Assembly (NCBI RefSeq): GCF_000577335.1
Contig: NZ_CBYL010000015.1
Span: 1 to 64,000, forward strand
Length of the DNA: 64,000 nt
From: Faecalispora jeddahensis
GTDB lineage: Bacteria > Bacillota > Clostridia > Oscillospirales > Acutalibacteraceae
Reading direction: 5' to 3'
Positions 60,333 to 64,000 of the stretch are shown piece by piece. The position numbers were made by a program, and so were the translations under genes. Under the pieces are notes generated by a model that saw only the letters and a list, made by a program, of their open reading frames with translations, was not told where the DNA came from and searched no databases. Each line of letters begins with the position of its first letter. Position 1 is the stretch's first letter.

Positions 60333-61532
60333 ATGGGAAAAGCACTGATCATCGGCTGCGGCGGCGTTGCGAGCGTTGCCATTCACAAATGCTGCCAAAA
60401 CAGCGACGTTTTTGAGGAAATCTGCATCGCGAGCCGTACCAAAAGCAAATGCGACGCGCTCAAGGAAAAACTCTCCGGCGGGAAAACCATCATTCACACC
60501 GCGCAGGTCAACGCCGACAACGTGGACGAGCTGATTGCGCTGATCGAACAATTCAAGCCCGATGTGGTACTGAATCTGGCCCTGCCGTATCAGGATCTGA
60601 CCATCATGGACGCGTGCCTTGCGACCAAAACCAATTATGTGGATACCGCAAACTACGAGCCGATCGACACCGCGAAATTTGAATACAAATGGCAGTGGGA
60701 TTACAAGGAGCGCTTCGAGAAGGCGGGCATTACCGCGCTGCTCGGCAGCGGCTTTGACCCCGGCGTGACCGGTGTATTCTCTGCCTACGCGCAGAAGCAC
60801 CAGTTCGACGAGATCAACTACATCGATATTCTCGACGCGAACGCAGGCGACCACGGCTACCCCTTTGCCACCAACTTCAACCCCGAAATCAACATCCGCG
60901 AAGTGAGCGCCAAGGGCAGCTACTGGGAAAACGGCGAATGGGTCGAGACCGAGCCGATGGAGATCAAGCGCGTATACAACTTCCCCGAAATCGGCGAGAA
61001 GGATATGTACCTGCTGCACCACGAGGAGCTGGAATCCCTTGCGCTCAACATCAAGGGCATCCGCCGCATCCGCTTCTTCATGACGTTCGGCCAGAGCTAC
61101 CTGACCCACCTGAAATGCCTTGAGAATGTGGGCATGACCTCGATTGTACCGATCGAATTCGAGGGCAAGCAGATCGTGCCGCTGCAGTTTTTAAAAGCCG
61201 TTCTGCCAGACCCGGCCTCTCTTGGCCCGCGCACCAAGGGCAAGACGAACATCGGCTGCATTTTCCAGGGCAAGAAGGACGGCAAGGAGAAGACCTATTA
61301 CCTTTATAATGTATGCGACCATCAGGAATGCTACCGCGAGGTAGGCTCGCAGGCCATTTCGTACACCACGGGCGTTCCCGCCATGATCGGCGCGGCTCTG
61401 CTGATGACCGGCGTGTGGAACAAGCCCGGCGTACACAACATTGAAGAGTTCGATCCCGATCCCTTCATGGACGCGCTGAACAAATGGGGCCTGCCGTGGC
61501 AGGAGAGCTTTGCCCCCGAGCTGGTTGACTGA
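60333..61532 (+). CDS. Carboxyspermidine dehydrogenase (saccharopine dehydrogenase family)
   Basis: 399 residues of the Lys1-like saccharopine dehydrogenase family with an N-terminal NADP site IIGCGGVASVAIHKC. Its pairing with the downstream NspC-like decarboxylase identifies it as carboxy(nor)spermidine dehydrogenase, which condenses putrescine (or diaminopropane) with aspartate semialdehyde. CAGGAGG upstream of the ATG; 108 bases separate it from speB. Its stop codon overlaps the next gene's start. Confidence 0.9.
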   Translation: MGKALIIGCGGVASVAIHKCCQNSDVFEEICIASRTKSKCDALKEKLSGGKTIIHTAQVNADNVDELIALIEQFKPDVVLNLALPYQDLTIMDACLATKTNYVDTANYEPIDTAKFEYKWQWDYKERFEKAGITALLGSGFDPGVTGVFSAYAQKHQFDEINYIDILDANAGDHGYPFATNFNPEINIREVSAKGSYWENGEWVETEPMEIKRVYNFPEIGEKDMYLLHHEELESLALNIKGIRRIRFFMTFGQSYLTHLKCLENVGMTSIVPIEFEGKQIVPLQFLKAVLPDPASLGPRTKGKTNIGCIFQGKKDGKEKTYYLYNVCDHQECYREVGSQAISYTTGVPAMIGAALLMTGVWNKPGVHNIEEFDPDPFMDALNKWGLPWQESFAPELVD

Positions 61533-62671
61533 TGATGGAACGAACGGCGCTTTATTTACAGGCCCCTTCCCCCTGTTTTGTGGTGGATGAAGCCCTGCTG
61601 ATTCAAAATCTGGAACTGCTGGCAATGGTGCAGGAGCGCACCGGCTGCAGGATTCTGCTGGCGCAGAAGGCCTTTTCCATGTTTTCGCTGTACCCGCTGA
61701 TCGGGAAATATCTGAGCGGCGCGACGGCCAGCGGATTGTATGAAGCGCGGCTCGGCTATGAGGAAATGGGCAAGGAAAACCACGTGTTCTCCCCCGCGTA
61801 CCGCGACGAAGAATTTGACGAGATCACCCGCATCTGCGGCCACATTGTATTCAACTCGTTTTCTCAGTGGCAGAAGTTTGGGGGCCGCGCGCTGGCCGCC
61901 GGGTGTGAATGCGGCATCCGCATCAACCCGGAATGCTCCACGCAGGATCACGCGATCTACGACCCTTGCTCCCCCGGCTCTCGTCTGGGGGTAACGGCCG
62001 CGAATTTTCACCCGGAGCTGCTGGACGGCATTTCGGGCCTGCATTTTCACACGCTGTGCGAGCAGGACGCCGACGCGCTGGAGCGGACACTGGATGCCGT
62101 GGAAGAAAAATTCGGGGCCTATCTGCCCCGGATGAAATGGCTGAATTTCGGCGGCGGGCACCACATTACCCGCCCGGGCTACGATGTGGAGAAGCTGGTT
62201 TCCCTCATCGACCGCACGCAGCAGCGCTACGGCGTGCAGGTGTATCTGGAGCCGGGCGAGGCCGTCGCGCTGAACGCGGGCTTTCTCGTGTGCACCGTGC
62301 TGGAGATCGTGGAAAACGGCATTGCCAACGCGATCCTCGATACCTCTGCCGCGTGCCACATGCCGGATGTGCTCGAAATGCCCTACCGCCCGCCCCTGCT
62401 GGGCGCGGGACTTCCGGAGGAAAAGCCGTACTGCTACCGTCTGGGCGGGCCGACCTGCCTTGCGGGCGACATCATCGGGGATTACTCCTTTGACCATCCG
62501 CTTGCCCCCGGCGACCGGCTGATTTTCGGCGACATGGCCCATTATTCGATGGTGAAAACCAACACGTTCAACGGGATGGCTCTGCCGTCGATCGCGATTC
62601 TTGACCAAAGCGGCAAGCTGCGGGTGCAGAAAACCTTTGGGTATGAGGATTTTAAAGGGCGGCTGTCGTAA
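61532..62671 (+). CDS. nspC: Carboxynorspermidine/carboxyspermidine decarboxylase
   Basis: PLP enzyme of fold III (alanine-racemase-like) that decarboxylates carboxyspermidine to spermidine. 379 residues. PLP Lys46 lies in LLAQKAFSM; the C-terminal half has LNFGGGHHI and the EPGEAV phosphate-binding motif. ATG overlaps the preceding stop codon by one base. It ends the polyamine cluster; a terminator follows at 62723-62765. Confidence 0.92.
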   Translation: MMERTALYLQAPSPCFVVDEALLIQNLELLAMVQERTGCRILLAQKAFSMFSLYPLIGKYLSGATASGLYEARLGYEEMGKENHVFSPAYRDEEFDEITRICGHIVFNSFSQWQKFGGRALAAGCECGIRINPECSTQDHAIYDPCSPGSRLGVTAANFHPELLDGISGLHFHTLCEQDADALERTLDAVEEKFGAYLPRMKWLNFGGGHHITRPGYDVEKLVSLIDRTQQRYGVQVYLEPGEAVALNAGFLVCTVLEIVENGIANAILDTSAACHMPDVLEMPYRPPLLGAGLPEEKPYCYRLGGPTCLAGDIIGDYSFDHPLAPGDRLIFGDMAHYSMVKTNTFNGMALPSIAILDQSGKLRVQKTFGYEDFKGRLS

Positions 62672-62722
62672 GCCGTAAAAGCCCCTGCGTAAGGAACCAT
62701 ACCGCGAAAAACGGACAATGAT

Positions 62723-62765
62723 AAAACACCTCCTGTCGCAGAAGAACTGCGGCAGGAGGTGTTTT
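62723..62765. terminator. Terminator of the polyamine cluster
   Basis: Stem AAAACACCTCCTG / CAGGAGGTGTTTT with flanking A/T runs; it also ends the convergent DUF523 gene. Confidence 0.85.
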
Positions 62766-63187
62766 TATTCTGAAAATTCGTCGGCGTCCATTACTTTTAT
62801 GCCCATATCGAGCAGGGCCTTGGCAAACAGGCCCTGACCGGGAATCAATTTACCGGAAAAGCTGCCGTCATAAATCTGCCGAACGCCGCAGGTGGGGCTT
62901 CTTGGCTGCAAAATAGCCAGATCGACCGGCACATCCATGATTTTTTCAAGCGCCAGACGAACCCCCTCCCGAAACTTTTGATCCACATCATTTCCCAGGC
63001 AATCCACGACTCTTCCGTTTTGGATTTCCGCGGGATTGCGCGGAGCGCCCAAACCGGCCAGTATTTCGGGACAGACAGGGATAATCTCTTTATCCGCTAA
63101 AAACGCGGCGACGTGTGGGTTATTATTATTGCCGCCGTTGTATTTACAGTTCTCGCCGAGCAGGCACGCGCTGACCAGTACCGTCAC
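62765..63187 (-). CDS. DUF523 family protein
   Basis: 140 residues. Family features: SACLLGENCKYNGG at the start and the Cys motif RSPTCGV in ILQPRSPTCGVRQIYDG. DUF523 proteins are thought to bind a metal or Fe-S cluster through these cysteines; function unknown. Starts at GTG (63187) with AAAGGGGG upstream; an extension to 63220 is unsupported. Monocistronic, convergent with the polyamine cluster. Confidence 0.85.
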   Translation of the reverse strand: MTVLVSACLLGENCKYNGGNNNNPHVAAFLADKEIIPVCPEILAGLGAPRNPAEIQNGRVVDCLGNDVDQKFREGVRLALEKIMDVPVDLAILQPRSPTCGVRQIYDGSFSGKLIPGQGLFAKALLDMGIKVMDADEFSE

Positions 63188-63374
63188 GGAAAGGCCCCCT
63201 TTTCTTTCGCGGGGTTCCAAAGCAATGGCTTTCAGAATCCTGCGTTTTCATTTTACTTTTGTCCTATCATAACACGCATTGCGGCAGATTTCTATCGCCG
63301 GACGCTATTCCTCCAGCAAAAATGACGTCAACATTGTCATTCAGTTAAGGCAGTGCAAACATATCATATTTTTC

Positions 63375-63404
63375 TTGACTTTTTTCGCCGTGCATTGATA
63401 TACT
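63375..63404 (+). promoter_or_regulatory. Sigma-A-type promoter for the DUF2798 gene
   Basis: TTGACT, 18-base spacer, TATACT, giving a leader of about 110 bases with two hairpins. The rest of 63188-63374 shows no gene. Confidence 0.6.
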
Positions 63405-63486
63405 TGATACAGTAAAGAAAAAAAATTCGTTTCGGTTGGTATTCCGAGCAGTTCATTGCGTTTCCCTTACAATGAACCTTTTGCAT

Positions 63487-63514
63487 CTCCATTCTTTACA
63501 AATTCGAATGGAGG
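63487..63514 (+). promoter_or_regulatory. Hairpin sequestering the DUF2798 ribosome binding site
   Basis: CTCCATTC (63487-63494) pairs perfectly with GAATGGAG (63506-63513), which contains the Shine-Dalgarno ATGGAGG used by the gene starting at 63524. An upstream hairpin TTCATTG / CAATGAA lies at about 63452-63477. Confidence 0.55.
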
Positions 63515-63523
63515 TTTGTATTT

Positions 63524-63739
63524 ATGAGTAAGAAAAGAAGAATTTTCACCGCGGTAAGTATGGCATTATGTATGTCGATATGTATGTCTTTTGTGATGGT
63601 GTCGGTAAATATAGGATGGGTTCCACACTTTTTTCAGGCATGGTTAAAGGGATGGAGCGTCGGTTTTTGTGTCTCGTTACCTTTGTCTTTTATTGTTCCT
63701 CCTACCATTCAAAAAATTGCCAATAAATTAGCGTTATAG
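63524..63739 (+). CDS. DUF2798 family small membrane protein
   Basis: 71 residues: basic start MSKKRRI, two transmembrane helices (about 8-28 and 45-62, GFCVSLPLSFIVPP) and the family's SxxMSF pattern. Function unknown; members are often induced by stress or tied to small-molecule regulators. Shine-Dalgarno GGAGG lies 9 bases upstream in a hairpin. Monocistronic, ended by a strong terminator. Confidence 0.8.
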   Translation: MSKKRRIFTAVSMALCMSICMSFVMVSVNIGWVPHFFQAWLKGWSVGFCVSLPLSFIVPPTIQKIANKLAL

Positions 63740-63759
63740 TGAATTGATCCTTAAAATCA

Positions 63760-63810
63760 AAAGCAGGTGATTGCAAAACGAGTATGATTCGTTTTGCAAT
63801 CACCTGCTTT
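63760..63810. terminator. Strong bidirectional terminator
   Basis: Perfect 22-base stem from AAAGCAGGTGATTGC to GCAATCACCTGCTTT, followed by CTTTTTG. The remaining 190 bases to the window end show no gene. Confidence 0.9.
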
Positions 63811-64000
63811 CTTTTTGATCTGTATTTTATTTTCAACAACACCTTTGATTGTGTTATGAGCGGGCTAATTGCAGCGTTTAAAGGATCGCTTCACGCGGAA
63901 CAATTCTTTTCTTTGGAAAGTAACGGGTGCTTTTCATCGTGGATTTTGTTTTAAGGAAATGACATTGGCGAAGTCACCACTCCCTTTCTTCATCACTCAT

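Overview
The window looks like chromosomal DNA of a spore-forming, anaerobic member of the Clostridia, most likely an Oscillospiraceae/Ruminococcaceae-type gut or digester bacterium. The evidence is the set and order of genes: sporulation genes yqfC, yqfD and ylbJ next to phoH-ybeY-dgkA-era-yqzL-recO, then mutS2, ylxM-ffh-rpsP-khpA-rimM-trmD, a ctsR-mcsA-mcsB-clpC operon, gatCAB, Rex and an [FeFe]-hydrogenase-like protein. Genus-level placement is inference. No rRNA, tRNA or CRISPR array was seen.

Layout. 104-3278: gatCAB amidotransferase operon. 3416-7221: small enzymes and three regulators or regulator pairs (GNAT; TetR with a PanE-like reductase; YbjQ; LysR). 7596-25218: a long minus-strand housekeeping block in several operons, containing coaD/rsmD, uvrC, HPr, trmD/rimM/khpA/rpsP/ffh/ylxM, mutS2, recO/yqzL/era/dgkA/ybeY/phoH and yqfD/yqfC. 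25423-26544: ylbJ. 26545-29168: an accessory patch with an inverted-repeat DNA element, a small four-Cys protein and an orphan endolysin-holin pair. 29546-34351: AEC transporter, TraX, Rex, GNAT, a CMD-like protein and an ECF sigma factor. 34601-39671: a BusR-like regulator, pyrG with a palindromic promoter and attenuator, thioredoxin, a cyclophilin lipoprotein and an S1 protein. 39862-44318: AraC regulator, SSS symporter and gamma-glutamyltransferase. 44423-49622: TPR protein and the ctsR stress operon. 49969-55232: a Cys-rich microprotein, TSCPD, PHP, an ABC exporter and the hydrogenase. 55733-62671: a structured leader RNA followed by a six-gene polyamine cluster. 62765-64000: DUF523 and DUF2798 proteins.

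How the genes work together. The polyamine cluster encodes a probable route arginine > agmatine > putrescine, and then two separate routes from putrescine to spermidine: SpeD/SpeE (decarboxylated AdoMet) and carboxyspermidine dehydrogenase/decarboxylase (aspartate semialdehyde). It is preceded by about 300 nt of DNA with a good promoter, at least seven predicted helices and a terminator-like hairpin ahead of speD. I could not assign this RNA to a family; it is the best candidate here for an undescribed system. The stress operon has near-consensus CtsR operators over a consensus promoter.

A second theme is a family of palindromic intergenic repeats (core TTCTTCCC...GGGAAGAA) found in at least eight intergenic gaps. 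Their outer arms differ in sequence between copies but stay self-complementary. Coordinates of hairpins and promoters were read by eye, so folding, covariance and database searches have not been run.
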